From NCBI RefSeq assembly GCF_003014755.1, contig NZ_PYAW01000001.1:124001-188000 (forward strand): a stretch of 64,000 nt of DNA. The letters run 5' to 3'. Of this stretch, positions 45,374-55,396 are shown piece after piece. The notes under the pieces were generated by a model. The model worked only from the letters and a program-made list of their open reading frames with translations. It was not told where the DNA came from and did not search any database. The position numbers and the translations under genes were made by a program. The DNA is from Chitinophaga niastensis (GTDB lineage: Bacteria > Bacteroidota > Bacteroidia > Chitinophagales > Chitinophagaceae). Numbering within the stretch: position 1 is the first letter of the stretch; each line of letters opens with the position of its first letter.

Positions 45374-45381
45374 CAAAGATA
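45374..45381 (-). promoter_or_regulatory. TAnnTTTG promoter -7 element for aspS
   Basis: The minus strand reads TATCTTTG in the 126-base gap between aspS and the FAD oxidoreductase gene. Confidence 0.4.
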
Positions 45382-45399
45382 CGGTTTGAATCGGGCATT

Positions 45400-46449
45400 T
45401 TACCCCCGAAGTATGTTAAAATATCTGCGCACGTCTATTTCCGGCATCAGCAGGGCGTTAGCAGCGAGCACATCAACAAAATGAGCCGCCATAAAGGGCG
45501 CCAGCGAGCAACCTTTGGTTCCCAGCCCGTTAAATATGCCGATGGCTGGGTATTCCGGATGAAGGCCGGCTATAGGACGCCGGTCATTACCAGAAGGACG
45601 AACGGCCGCCAATTGGTCCTGCACCTCATACGGGAGCTTTAAAAGCTGTTGAAGGCTCTTTTCCAGTATTTCCCGCTGCCTGGCAGTAGGATGGTCGTTC
45701 TCATAATCCCAAACGAAAGAAGAACCTGCCCAGAATAATTCCGGTTCCTGTGGAACAAGCGTGATTCCTTTTTTAATAATGTCTGTGGTAACCAGGCCAG
45801 GAACTTTAACTAATAATACCTCTCCCTTATTAGGTAAAAATTTAATATTACTGAAGAAGGGGTTACCAGTAGTAGCTACCCCATCACAAAAAATAATCTT
45901 ATCTGCCTGGACATCTCCATATAATACATGAGTAGCAGTAACCTCCAGGGAAGTCAGATCAAGATGCTGCTCCAGTAAGGACTCCCTTTCCTGTAAATAC
46001 CGGCGGTAAGCCGGCAGCAAGGCACGCAGATTCACCGTGGCCCCTTTTACAATAGCAGCACCATACGGCTGATCAAGGAAAGCTTCGTATTTTAATGCGG
46101 ATGGTAATTCCGTATAGGCATCACCGGTAGTTTTGGTCAGAAAAGCATCCCGCATCTGCTGCGAGGGAAATACCGTCCATAGTTCCCGCTCCGTAAAAAC
46201 AGGCACCTCCAGTAACGCCGAAAGTTGCAGATAAGTAGCTTTTGCAAAAGGATAAAGCGTATCGTATAACCACGCCGGTTCAAAACGGCGACCCGACACC
46301 GGGTTAATGATGCCCGCCGCCACGCGGGAAGCGCTATTGGCTTTGGCATCATCTATTACAATCACTTTTTTCCCTGCCTGTAGTAAAAACCAGCTTAGCA
46401 TAGTGCCCGCAATTCCCTGTCCTACTATGAGGTAATCTACTTTCTTCAT
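45400..46449 (-). CDS. FAD-dependent oxidoreductase (DadA/ThiO glycine oxidase-like)
   Basis: A 349-residue protein with a complete N-terminal FAD-binding Rossmann motif, DYLIVGQGIAGTMLSWFLLQ followed by KKVIVIDD. Then comes AAGIINPVSGRRFEPAWLYD, the flavin and substrate contact region of the DAO family, and a C-terminal LAAVRPSGNDRRPIAG with a final GLGTKGCSLAPFMAA. The family oxidises the amine of glycine, D-amino acids or similar; the exact substrate is unknown, and tRNA-modifying MnmC-type domains share the fold. It is single between aspS and the alpha-2-macroglobulin gene, with a 49-bp palindrome just upstream of its start. Confidence 0.85.
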   Translation of the reverse strand: MKKVDYLIVGQGIAGTMLSWFLLQAGKKVIVIDDAKANSASRVAAGIINPVSGRRFEPAWLYDTLYPFAKATYLQLSALLEVPVFTERELWTVFPSQQMRDAFLTKTTGDAYTELPSALKYEAFLDQPYGAAIVKGATVNLRALLPAYRRYLQERESLLEQHLDLTSLEVTATHVLYGDVQADKIIFCDGVATTGNPFFSNIKFLPNKGEVLLVKVPGLVTTDIIKKGITLVPQEPELFWAGSSFVWDYENDHPTARQREILEKSLQQLLKLPYEVQDQLAAVRPSGNDRRPIAGLHPEYPAIGIFNGLGTKGCSLAPFMAAHFVDVLAANALLMPEIDVRRYFNILRG

Positions 46450-46464
46450 GATAATGCGAAAATA

Positions 46465-46563
46465 TAGCTTTTAGCAGTTAGCGATTAGCTCTTAGTAAAA
46501 ATGCAGCGCAGATAATCTGCGCTGCATTTTTACTAAGAGCTAATCGCTAACTGCTAAAAGCTA
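46465..46563. terminator. Perfect 49-bp palindrome with TAGCNNT arms and AAAAATGCAGCG core
   Basis: Arms 46465-46510 and 46518-46563 are fully complementary, and the 7-base centre GATAATC also pairs, leaving one unpaired base. Outer heptads: TAGCTTT, TAGCAGT, TAGCGAT, TAGCTCT. The inner stem AAAAATGCAGCG matches that at 38396-38488. The stop codon of the alpha-2-macroglobulin gene (46561-46563) is the last three bases of the arm, and the FAD oxidoreductase start is 15 bases beyond the other end. Confidence 0.9.
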
Positions 46564-49500
46564 CTCACTCACCTTCACATTCAACCCCTCGCTATGTGCG
46601 CTGAACTCCGGTGCATACATACACTGAGCAGTGCTGATGCCGTTAGAGAATTTACCCTGATGCGTAACGAACAATGTATACTCAAATACATAGGTGCCTT
46701 TAGGCAGGTAACTGAAGAAAAAGTCGGTAGAAGCATCTTTGGTGCTTTCATAATAACTTAAACCATCCTGCCATTTGCTGGCACTGATTACATTCGTTGG
46801 CTCAAAACAAGCCGCCCGCATGTCTTTCAGGTGGATGTATTCCATAGTTCTATCGGCACGCAGTACTATACGTACTTTCACTTTATCACCCACTTTCAGC
46901 TCATTGCCTTCGTTTATTTTAGTGAGTTCCGGACCTTTATCACTATTCACTTCTTTAAATAATTCTTTTTCCAGCACCAGTGGTGTTTTAGCGGAAGTGA
47001 TTTTATCCAGCTCTTCAAAGTACTGCCAGTACACTGCGCCCCATGATGGCTGACCTTTGCTATCCTTTATTGTTACGCTGATGTTACCCATATCAGGTTT
47101 CACATCTTTGCCATCAATACGCTGTTTGAAATAACCGGTACCAGCTTCTGTAGCAACAGGTTTGATTGTTTTGTTACCCAGTTGAATAGTTACCTCCGGA
47201 TTAGCTGCCAACCAGTTGCTGCCATTCAGCAACATAGCGTAACAAGCGTCCGCAGTGGCTTTGGTGGTGTGCCAATTGTTGGTTTGTTTGTTTTTCAACA
47301 ACCATGTTTTCATATCAGTTACCGCATCTGCCTCTTTTCCTGCTACTTCAAATGCTTCAATGAGCAATGCCTGCGTTTCAATGGGAGCCTGCTGCCAGCC
47401 ATAACCAGCGGTTACATCTTTCCAGTACATCCCCATTTCTTTATTATTCATCGCATTTTCTTTCAGCGATTTTAATATAGCCTTTGGTGTTACCTGGTCT
47501 CCTTTTCTGAAGAGCGACAACGCTATCATACCCTGTGAATAACGGTTCTGTTTGGTCCAGAATTGTTGCTGCTGCGCGTTGTAATAATCAAATGATTTGT
47601 GCATCTCCGCAGGTACAGGGCGATTGAAGAAACTACGTGCATACAGGTAATGAATCTGTATCTCACTGAGGTGTTGTTCCTTCAGATTAGCCTTACTCTT
47701 TATTAATGCATAATAGTCTTTGTCCAATTGTCTATCCAGGTAATCCATTGCCTTGTTGGCAATTGTCATGGCTTCCGGATCCTTAATGGTAGCCAGTTGT
47801 TGCAGGTGACCGATGCCGGCTAAAATATACTGCGTGATAAAACGATCTTCCCACATACCGGTAAACCAGGAGAAAGCACCGTTGGGTAATTGTTTAGCGG
47901 CTAACTGCGTCAATGCTGATTTTCTTTCCCGCTGCATACGTTGCAGGTCAAACAGCAGCGCAATATTCTTTTTCTGTTCTGCTTCATTCTTTGCTTCCAG
48001 CACCCATGGCGTTTGTTGGAGCAATACCGATTTCAGTTCTTCATTCTTTTGCAGATTACTTTGTAATGCAGCAGTATCTGTTATTTTCCACTTTTCAAAC
48101 ACTGCTTTTATACCAGGTGTGGCGTCTACAATATGTGTAGCCAGTGCATTAGCGTAGTAACGATTAAATACCTGTTCCGCACATTCATAAGGGAACTCCA
48201 TCAGGTATGGCAACGCCTGTACAGCGTACCAGGCCGGATTGCTGGTATATTCTACCGTTACTGCATGCTGACGCAACGTTTGCGAGGCCTCGCTATGCAA
48301 TAATTTGTCGAAAGTAAAATTATGTTTACCATCTCCACGAACCGGCAATGGCATTGATTCTGTTACCAACATGGAGTTGATCAATACCGGCAATGCGTTT
48401 TCTTCTCCATCACTGAAACTCCCTGCCTGCGCAGTAATGCGGTAAATCAGCGCACTCTGGAACCCGTGCGGTATCTGCAATGGGAAAGTAACCAGGGTAC
48501 TTTGTCCGGCTTTGGCGGTAAAGTGCTGCACCGGGAAAATGTTCTGGAACCATCCGTCTACCGGCTGCATGGTAGTAGCATCCAGCAGTTCCAGGTGTGC
48601 CTGTCCAATGAGCAAAGTATCCGACAGGTTGCTCACCTTAGCAGTGAATTCAATTTTATCGCCTTCACGTACAAAGCGGGGCGCATTAGGCTGCACCATT
48701 AACGTTTTTTGTGTAACAATGCTGGTGTTCACAGCACCAAATGACAGGTCCTTCGTATGGGCAAGGCCCTGGAAGTTCCATTTGGTGAGGGCTTCCGGCA
48801 CAGTAAACTCAAAGGAAATATTGCCTTCTTTGTCGGTGTGCAGATCCGGGAAAAAGAAAGCCGTTTCCTGGAAGTTTTTGCGGATGGTGATGTTATCGGT
48901 ATTATCTGTTTTTGGTACGGCTTCTTCCTTTTGAGGAGCGGAATCCAGGGCCACTCCGGCAACCCTCCCTTGCAATGATGCTGGTGCCGGAGCTGCAGCG
49001 TAAGCCATTACAGCATCTGCCTTATTACTTTTCATCATCATACGCGCCTGAGCAGGCTTCCGTGCGCCACCTTTAACTGATTCATACATCACATCTCTTC
49101 TGCGGATTTCATCCATCATCCATCCAAACAGGTTCAGTTCATCATATGATTTATCATTACTTACGTAATCTTTATCGTGCTTCAGATACAGCAATTCTGA
49201 TACATCCATACCGAAATTACCCGTTCCGTTAAATCGCAACACCCCATACATATAAGGATAGATAGATGGCACAGCCCAGGAATGTGGTCTGAATGCATCC
49301 AGCGACGCATCATACATAGAAGCCAGCATTTCTGCAGCTACCTTATCTCCTTTGTAACCAGATATCTGAGCGGTCCATTTTTCTTTTTCGCCAGGTAATA
49401 ATTTGTCGCGATGCGTACCCAGTTTAACATTCAGCGTTTTGTTATCCCATGGTACACTAATACTTTGCTGTACAGTAAAGAGGCGGTTATCTTTTACAAA

Positions 49501-52500
49501 TACATAACCGATCTGCATACCACCTCTGTCATTTTCCGTTACCGGGTATTCCAGTTTTTTGAGAGATGACAGATCCAGGTTAGTACGACTTTCTTTATTT
49601 TCAACATGTCCGATTGTTTGCAATACGTTCAGGTCTTTCGCAGCTGTACCAAATAATATGCTGGCAGTAGTTCCTGGTTGTGCAGTGGCTTCTGGCTGAT
49701 AGAGCCACAGGTATGCTGGTGCAGACAATGATTTCGCATCTACGTCTATCAGTTCAAAAGTAGTTTTCTGAATAACCAGTACGCCGTTTTTATCTTTTGC
49801 ACTTACCTCCATTTCATAGAAACCCGGCGCCAGTTTTTTAGCATTCAATGCTACCTTACCAGCAGGGCTGCTGGCAAAGCTTTCCTCCATAACAGCAGCT
49901 TTTCGCGGCCAGTTTTTCTGTGCATCTTCATCTTTATAAATATCTACCGGAAATACTTTAATATATTCTGCCTCGTTCATCACAAACTGATCCGCAACTT
50001 CCCAATAACGTGGGCGCAGTAAACGTTTGTTAGGATCGAGTGGTTTTAACTGTACAGATAAAGTAGTTTGTTCAAAAGCACCATTGAGGTTTTTTGTGAA
50101 GATCTCTACCTGCTGTAAGTCTTTCTGCTCCAACCGTTCCGGCATATTCAGGGTTATTTCCATGGATTGATAACCAACGCTGACGGATTGATTTCCACTA
50201 CGTGTTTCTCCATTCAAATCAGTGACATCTGCATGCACCACATAAGTAAAAATGGGCTTGGTAGCAGGATCTACCGTCTTATCATTTAATGCGGGGAACT
50301 TAACGGTGAAAGTACCGTTGGCATCTGTAGTAGTTTCCCCATGTACAATTTCGCGGGAAGATCCATATGGCATAGATATCTTCCAAAACAGCCATGGATA
50401 AGGGAATCTTACTCTCCGCTCTACCCTGTATTTTACAGTGGCGCCGTCTATATTATTACCGGCATATGCCAGTGCTTTTGCAGTTGTGGTAACAGTGTCG
50501 CCTATACGATAACTATTTTTCACCGTATCAAACGCCACATAAAATTTAGGGCGTTTATATTCTTCTACCTGGAAAGACAGGTATCCATTGGCCGTTTGAT
50601 CCCGTAAGCTGAAACTACCGTTCATGCGGCCTTCCGGCAGTACAAATTTTCCGGAATACGCACCAAAATCATTTGTTTTCACCTGCATGGAATCTACCTT
50701 TTCGCCATTGGTATCATACAAGTACAGGGTGGTTTGGTAACCGGACAGTATATCACTCAATGGCTCATGCAGCCGGTTTTTGAGCACAATCCCTTTAAAA
50801 TAGATCGTTTGACCTGGCCTGTAAATGCTTCTGTCGGAAAACAGGAAGGTTTTAGCAACAACAGGATGATCGTTATTATTTGTTGTGTAGAAATACTTGT
50901 ATTCATCCATATACAGCTCACCCTGCTCCCCTTTCCACTGCAGCCGTATACTACGGCCACGGTCATCATTCGGAACAATGTTCACACTACCATCTTTTGC
51001 AGTAACGGCAGTTTGCTGTACTTTCCAGTTCTCCCCATCATTATTGCTGACATTGGCCATTACATTCAACCGCAGGCCTTCCAAAGGCTTACCGCTAGTA
51101 CGATCCAGGGCATAATAAGTAGTATTATTTTCAATATAGCTGATACTGGACACCCAGGTCAGCTGCATCGATACCGGGTTATTCTCCAGGCGAAAGGCCG
51201 GATCCACGCTGGATAACAGCATATAATGCCCCACCGGTAATCCATCAATCTTAATTTCTGTTTTATGGATAATGTAATCCTGTGGATCAGGTAGTGGCTG
51301 TTCCCACGTTTTCAGGGCGGATTTGTCAAGTATCATTTTCCAATAGCCGTTGTCCTGATCCTGGTAGTTGTTTTGTGCTTTGCGTAAAGCCCTCAGGAAA
51401 TCTTCATCTACCTTCACTATGCGGAGGTAGATCTTGTTGATGTTCTTATATCTTACGAGTGTGCGGAAAGGCAGTGAAGGCACATTCACCTTTTCGGTAA
51501 CCAGTTCCAGGGATTTTTCTGCGATCTGATCCAGCATAGCAGCGCATGCTGCGCCACCAATGGATTTGGGAGCCAGCTGCACCGCTTTTTCACAAAGGGC
51601 TTTAGCTTTTTTCATGGCGTCTCCGTTCCCTGCTGCTTCAGATGTGCCTTTTTGCAGGTAGTGACTTGCCTGTAATTGCAGTACACCGGTAACTTCTTTC
51701 TGACCTTCATACGCCAGCAGCAGTTGATCCAGCGCCTGCAGGTACAATGTTTCCTTGTTTTCCATTACTGCTACCTGGTACATATACTGCACTCTTTCCA
51801 GGTCTACATCCAGCAAAGCAGCTTTCTCATTTTCATGCAACCGGATCAGTTCCTGTAATATTAGCAGGGCGTGGTATTGCAGGGAAGAAGAATCGGCAGT
51901 TACAAAGTGGTGCGCTGCAAAAGTAGCAGCGGGCGCAAATGCAGCCGGATCTTCCAGTTCAAACTGATGTTCAGGTTTATTTACATTCTCTTCTCCGGAC
52001 TTAAAATAATCCAGTGCACGATGTGCCAGCAAATCGTATAGTGTTGACCGTAAGGAGCGGGTATTTTTCCCTTTCACTATAATAGGGTCAAAGGCGGCAA
52101 TGTTTATTTTTTCCAGTAATGCCTTTTCTGATAAGGAAGACTGGTAGGCAGCCGTAATTTCCTGGTTGAGCCGCTCCAGGCCCCAGGTGCTTACGTCTTT
52201 GCCTTCATCATTCGCAATAGCCGTGCGGTTGTAGAATTTGTAACGGTTATTTTGCAGATAACGAAGCAGCATTTCTGCTTTTATACTTTGCAATAATGCA
52301 CGGGCGCCGCCGGTAGCAGCTGCAATTTCCTGATCAATTCTTGTCAGGTTCTGCAAAGTACTGCTGTCGTTAATAACAGCATTATACTTCAGCTGAAAGA
52401 TAAGTGCTTTAATCTGTTGTACTTCAGCTTTGTCTTTCACAGCATGTGCATAGATCTCATTTGCCACTTCGAGTGCCGATTTGGGTAATCCTTTGGCTTC

Positions 52501-52602
52501 CAGTCCTGTTATTTTCTTCCAGGAATTGTCGTAATTATATTGGGCCATTATTTTATTGCTGCTAAAGATTAAAACAATGAATATTCCGATGAACAAACGC
52601 AT
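46561..52602 (-). CDS. Alpha-2-macroglobulin family protein with CAEQ thioester motif
   Basis: A 2,013-residue protein with signal peptide MRLFIGIFIVLIFSSNKIMA; no lipobox Cys was seen. The N-terminal about 350 residues are helical and TPR-like, followed by MG domains (MG2-type around FSDRSIYRPGQTIYFKGIVL), a stretch near 1210 with SLQGRVAGV, then ITIRKNFQETAFFFPDL (bait/MG7 side), the thioester motif PYECAEQVFNRYYANAL with Cys1474, an alpha-alpha barrel, and a C-terminal receptor-like domain. Bacterial members trap attacking proteases in the periplasm and usually pair with PBP1C; no pbpC gene is adjacent here. The LQGRVAGV sequence is typical of SusC-type TonB plug domains, so a plug remnant may be inserted. 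Confidence 0.9.
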   Translation of the reverse strand: MRLFIGIFIVLIFSSNKIMAQYNYDNSWKKITGLEAKGLPKSALEVANEIYAHAVKDKAEVQQIKALIFQLKYNAVINDSSTLQNLTRIDQEIAAATGGARALLQSIKAEMLLRYLQNNRYKFYNRTAIANDEGKDVSTWGLERLNQEITAAYQSSLSEKALLEKINIAAFDPIIVKGKNTRSLRSTLYDLLAHRALDYFKSGEENVNKPEHQFELEDPAAFAPAATFAAHHFVTADSSSLQYHALLILQELIRLHENEKAALLDVDLERVQYMYQVAVMENKETLYLQALDQLLLAYEGQKEVTGVLQLQASHYLQKGTSEAAGNGDAMKKAKALCEKAVQLAPKSIGGAACAAMLDQIAEKSLELVTEKVNVPSLPFRTLVRYKNINKIYLRIVKVDEDFLRALRKAQNNYQDQDNGYWKMILDKSALKTWEQPLPDPQDYIIHKTEIKIDGLPVGHYMLLSSVDPAFRLENNPVSMQLTWVSSISYIENNTTYYALDRTSGKPLEGLRLNVMANVSNNDGENWKVQQTAVTAKDGSVNIVPNDDRGRSIRLQWKGEQGELYMDEYKYFYTTNNNDHPVVAKTFLFSDRSIYRPGQTIYFKGIVLKNRLHEPLSDILSGYQTTLYLYDTNGEKVDSMQVKTNDFGAYSGKFVLPEGRMNGSFSLRDQTANGYLSFQVEEYKRPKFYVAFDTVKNSYRIGDTVTTTAKALAYAGNNIDGATVKYRVERRVRFPYPWLFWKISMPYGSSREIVHGETTTDANGTFTVKFPALNDKTVDPATKPIFTYVVHADVTDLNGETRSGNQSVSVGYQSMEITLNMPERLEQKDLQQVEIFTKNLNGAFEQTTLSVQLKPLDPNKRLLRPRYWEVADQFVMNEAEYIKVFPVDIYKDEDAQKNWPRKAAVMEESFASSPAGKVALNAKKLAPGFYEMEVSAKDKNGVLVIQKTTFELIDVDAKSLSAPAYLWLYQPEATAQPGTTASILFGTAAKDLNVLQTIGHVENKESRTNLDLSSLKKLEYPVTENDRGGMQIGYVFVKDNRLFTVQQSISVPWDNKTLNVKLGTHRDKLLPGEKEKWTAQISGYKGDKVAAEMLASMYDASLDAFRPHSWAVPSIYPYMYGVLRFNGTGNFGMDVSELLYLKHDKDYVSNDKSYDELNLFGWMMDEIRRRDVMYESVKGGARKPAQARMMMKSNKADAVMAYAAAPAPASLQGRVAGVALDSAPQKEEAVPKTDNTDNITIRKNFQETAFFFPDLHTDKEGNISFEFTVPEALTKWNFQGLAHTKDLSFGAVNTSIVTQKTLMVQPNAPRFVREGDKIEFTAKVSNLSDTLLIGQAHLELLDATTMQPVDGWFQNIFPVQHFTAKAGQSTLVTFPLQIPHGFQSALIYRITAQAGSFSDGEENALPVLINSMLVTESMPLPVRGDGKHNFTFDKLLHSEASQTLRQHAVTVEYTSNPAWYAVQALPYLMEFPYECAEQVFNRYYANALATHIVDATPGIKAVFEKWKITDTAALQSNLQKNEELKSVLLQQTPWVLEAKNEAEQKKNIALLFDLQRMQRERKSALTQLAAKQLPNGAFSWFTGMWEDRFITQYILAGIGHLQQLATIKDPEAMTIANKAMDYLDRQLDKDYYALIKSKANLKEQHLSEIQIHYLYARSFFNRPVPAEMHKSFDYYNAQQQQFWTKQNRYSQGMIALSLFRKGDQVTPKAILKSLKENAMNNKEMGMYWKDVTAGYGWQQAPIETQALLIEAFEVAGKEADAVTDMKTWLLKNKQTNNWHTTKATADACYAMLLNGSNWLAANPEVTIQLGNKTIKPVATEAGTGYFKQRIDGKDVKPDMGNISVTIKDSKGQPSWGAVYWQYFEELDKITSAKTPLVLEKELFKEVNSDKGPELTKINEGNELKVGDKVKVRIVLRADRTMEYIHLKDMRAACFEPTNVISASKWQDGLSYYESTKDASTDFFFSYLPKGTYVFEYTLFVTHQGKFSNGISTAQCMYAPEFSAHSEGLNVKVSE

Positions 52603-52686
52603 ATAGGATCGTTATTTACTGTAAGTAAGATACTTATTTTATACAGGATGCAGGTAAGAGCCGGGTTTCCATAATGGGGGTAAAAA

Positions 52687-52731
52687 AAAAGTGAAAAGTG
52701 ATGGAATTATTCCGCTTCACTTTTCACTTTT
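52687..52731 (-). terminator. Terminator after sucD built of AAAAGTG heptads
   Basis: Arms 52687-52701 and 52717-52731 (two AAAAGTG units) pair over 15 bases, with an inner GGAATTATTCC. On the minus strand the stem is followed by a T-run of nine. It lies 20 bases after the sucD stop. Confidence 0.85.
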
Positions 52732-52751
52732 AATATTTTGTCAGCAGATTA

Positions 52752-53639
52752 CTATGCCAGCGCAACTTTTTTGCTCAGCACTTCCGCCATTGTTTTACCA
52801 ATGTTAGCAGGGCTGTCTACTACGTGAACACCACATTCTGCCATGATCTTCATTTTTGCAGCAGCAGTATCTTCTGCACCACCAATGATAGCACCGGCGT
52901 GGCCCATACGACGACCCGGAGGCGCAGTCTGACCAGCAATGAAGCCTACTACAGGCTTAGTACCGTTTGCTTTGATCCAGTAAGCAGCTTCTGCTTCCAT
53001 GCTACCACCAATTTCACCGATCATGATGATACCTTCTGTTTCAGGATCATTCATCAGCAGTTCTACCGCATCCTTAGTGGGGGTACCAATGATTGGATCT
53101 CCACCGATACCGATAGCTGTAGAAACACCTAAACCAGCTTTTACAACCTGGTCGGCCGCTTCATAAGTCAGGGTACCTGATTTAGATACGATCCCGATTT
53201 TACCTTTTTTGAAGATAAAACCTGGCATGATACCTATTTTAGCTTCATCAGCAGTGATAACGCCGGGGCAGTTTGGCCCGATGAGGCGGGTTGATGTACC
53301 CTGCAGGAAGTGTTTAGCTTTGATCATATCCTGTACAGGAATGCCTTCTGTGATACATACCACCAGGGCTATACCTGCTTCAGTAGCTTCCATGATTGCA
53401 TCAGCTGCAAAAGCCGGAGGTACAAAAATGATGGAAACATTTGCACCGGTTGCTTTCACCGCATCGGCCACTGTATTGAACACAGGGCGCTCCAGATGTG
53501 TGCTGCCACCTTTACCCGGCGTAACACCACCCACTACCTGGGTACCGTATTCAATCATCTGTGTAGCATGGAATGTACCTTCAGTACCAGTAAATCCCTG
53601 AACAATCACTTTACTATCCTTATTAACTAAAACACTCAT
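52752..53639 (-). CDS. sucD: Succinyl-CoA synthetase subunit alpha
   Basis: A 295-residue protein: CoA-binding N-terminal domain ([24 protein letters not shown]), then [10 protein letters not shown] and the second domain with [18 protein letters not shown] and the active-site phosphohistidine at about residue 247 in [14 protein letters not shown]. It makes succinate and ATP (or GTP) from succinyl-CoA in the TCA cycle with SucC. sucC is not adjacent, which is common in Bacteroidota. A promoter with TTG (53720-53718) and TATTTTTG (53697-53690), spacing 20, precedes it with a leader of about 45 bases. Confidence 0.96.
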   Translation of the reverse strand: MSVLVNKDSKVIVQGFTGTEGTFHATQMIEYGTQVVGGVTPGKGGSTHLERPVFNTVADAVKATGANVSIIFVPPAFAADAIMEATEAGIALVVCITEGIPVQDMIKAKHFLQGTSTRLIGPNCPGVITADEAKIGIMPGFIFKKGKIGIVSKSGTLTYEAADQVVKAGLGVSTAIGIGGDPIIGTPTKDAVELLMNDPETEGIIMIGEIGGSMEAEAAYWIKANGTKPVVGFIAGQTAPPGRRMGHAGAIIGGAEDTAAAKMKIMAECGVHVVDSPANIGKTMAEVLSKKVALA

Positions 53640-53689
53640 CGCGGTTGTTTTATTGGTTTATTATATTATATGTTTAATTCTCCGGACGG

Positions 53690-53720
53690 CAAAAATAAGC
53701 CGATTTCTATAATTCTGCAA
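53690..53720 (-). promoter_or_regulatory. Promoter of sucD
   Basis: The minus strand has TTG (53720-53718), a 20-base spacer and TATTTTTG (53697-53690). This fits the Bacteroidota consensus and puts transcription start near 53686. Confidence 0.5.
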
Positions 53721-53763
53721 TTTAGTGCCTTTATGATAAAGCTATCATTTAAGCCGGAAATTT

Positions 53764-54588
53764 CTATTTACCGGAGGCATTCCCCTCTTTATTCTTCAGC
53801 TGGTCACGCCACTTGTTGTCTTTAAATATGTCCAGCTGCCGCATTTCTTTGGCTTCCCGTAAGAATTCGGAGGCAAAAATGAAGTCATTCAGTTTCTGGT
53901 CTTTGCTGAAAATGATGTCTTTGTTACTACCCTCCCATTGTTTCTGCCCCTGGTACATATATACAATATGGTCGCCGCTTTCCATTACTGTATTCATATC
54001 ATGGGTATTGATAACGGTTGTAATGTTATATTCCTTCGTTAATTCAGTAATGAGCTTATCTATAAGGAGGGAGGTTTGTGGGTCAAGGCCGGAGTTGGGT
54101 TCATCACAAAACAGGTACTTTGGATTCAGTACAATAGCACGGGCAATACCTACCCGCTTTTTCATACCACCGCTGATTTCTGCAGGGAATTTCTTAGCTG
54201 CTTCCATCAGTTGTACACGTTCCAGGCATTCTGCTACCCGCTTTTTCTTATCTCTCAGGGTGCCTTTACCAAACATATCCAGGGGAAACATTACATTTTG
54301 TTCCACTGTCATACTATCGAATAAGGCGGAGCCCTGGAACAACATGCCAATTTCCTGGCGGACTACTTTCTTTTCTTTATCGTCCATAGCCGTGAAGTCC
54401 TGATTGTCATACAGGATTTTACCGCTGCCTACTCCCATTAGTCCCACGATGCATTTCATCATCACTGTTTTGCCGCTGCCGCTGGCGCCAATGATCAGGT
54501 TTACTTTACCTGACTCCATTACCGCCGATACCCCCTTCAATATTTCCTTATCAGCAAAGCCTTTTTTTATGTCTTGCAGTTCAATCAT
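53764..54588 (-). CDS. ABC transporter ATP-binding protein, MlaF-like
   Basis: A 274-residue ATPase: Walker A GASGSGKT at 34-41, signature ISGGMKKRVGIARAI, Walker B YLFCDEPNSGLDPQTS and the H-loop VINTHDMNTV. The GLDP motif after Walker B and the ISGGM signature are characteristic of the Mla/Mce lipid transport ATPases. It starts 2 bases after the permease stop, so they are one operon. MlaFE with an MCE-domain MlaD moves phospholipids between the inner and outer membrane; mlaD is not in the window. The gene ends about 120 bases before the sucD promoter. Confidence 0.9.
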   Translation of the reverse strand: MIELQDIKKGFADKEILKGVSAVMESGKVNLIIGASGSGKTVMMKCIVGLMGVGSGKILYDNQDFTAMDDKEKKVVRQEIGMLFQGSALFDSMTVEQNVMFPLDMFGKGTLRDKKKRVAECLERVQLMEAAKKFPAEISGGMKKRVGIARAIVLNPKYLFCDEPNSGLDPQTSLLIDKLITELTKEYNITTVINTHDMNTVMESGDHIVYMYQGQKQWEGSNKDIIFSKDQKLNDFIFASEFLREAKEMRQLDIFKDNKWRDQLKNKEGNASGK

Positions 54589-54590
54589 GA

Positions 54591-55334
54591 TTACAGTAAT
54601 ATTGCCGTTAATGCGTAGTCCATGAATAATATCAGCACGCAGCTTACTACTACGGCAGTGGTGCTGGCTTTACCTATTTCCAGTGCGCCACCCGTTACAT
54701 TATACCCATAATAAGCAGATACACTGGCAATGATAAATCCGAAAGTATATGATTTGGCCATCGCAAAAAATACGTTGTAAGCCTTAAACTCTTGTCGGAG
54801 CCCCTGCATAAACTGTTCTTCTGAAATGATCCCTGATAATACACCGGCTTCTTTACCGCCCCATATACCAAGGAATCCTGCGATAGCTACCAGCACAGGT
54901 ATCATCAATACAGCGCCCATTATTTTAGGGGCAATGAGATATCCTTTTGTATTGATACCCATAATTTCCAGGGCATCAATTTGTTCTGAGATACGCATAT
55001 TACCCAGCTCCGATGCTATTTTTGAACCAATTACACCCGCCAGTACAATACAGGTAAGGGTAGGTGCAAACTCCAGGATAATAGTATCCCGCACCACCTG
55101 TGCGATGGTACTCTTGGGTATAATAGGACTCACCAACTGATAGGCTGTTTGTAAAGTGGTTACACCTCCCATAAACAGGGAAATAATAAACACTATCCCG
55201 AACGAGCCTACGCCGATATCCACACACTGCTGCATAAATTGCTTCCAGTACATCTTCATGTTTTCCGGACGGGAAAACATGCCTTTAAGCATGAGCAGGA
55301 AGTTTCCGAAATGATAGAAGAATTTGAACTCCAT
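54591..55334 (-). CDS. ABC transporter permease, MlaE/YrbE-like
   Basis: A 247-residue protein with an N-terminal amphipathic helix and five or six membrane helices. The MlaE family motif PKSTIAQVVRDTIILEFAPTL followed by IGSKIASELGNMRISEQIDAL-like residues (LGNMRISEQIDALEIMGIN) is clear. It forms the membrane part of a lipid ABC transporter. A TATCTTTG element at 55342-55349 lies 7 bases before the ATG, so the mRNA would be nearly leaderless. Confidence 0.92.
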   Translation of the reverse strand: MEFKFFYHFGNFLLMLKGMFSRPENMKMYWKQFMQQCVDIGVGSFGIVFIISLFMGGVTTLQTAYQLVSPIIPKSTIAQVVRDTIILEFAPTLTCIVLAGVIGSKIASELGNMRISEQIDALEIMGINTKGYLIAPKIMGAVLMIPVLVAIAGFLGIWGGKEAGVLSGIISEEQFMQGLRQEFKAYNVFFAMAKSYTFGFIIASVSAYYGYNVTGGALEIGKASTTAVVVSCVLILFMDYALTAILL

Positions 55335-55341
55335 AGCTGAC

Positions 55342-55349
55342 CAAAGATA
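55342..55349 (-). promoter_or_regulatory. TAnnTTTG promoter -7 element for the mlaE-mlaF operon
   Basis: The minus strand reads TATCTTTG with its last G 8 bases from the start codon. If it works, transcription begins within about five bases of the ATG. Confidence 0.45.
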
Positions 55350-55396
55350 GGAAGGATTTTGCCAATCATATCCTAATTTAAGATTTTATAAAGGGC

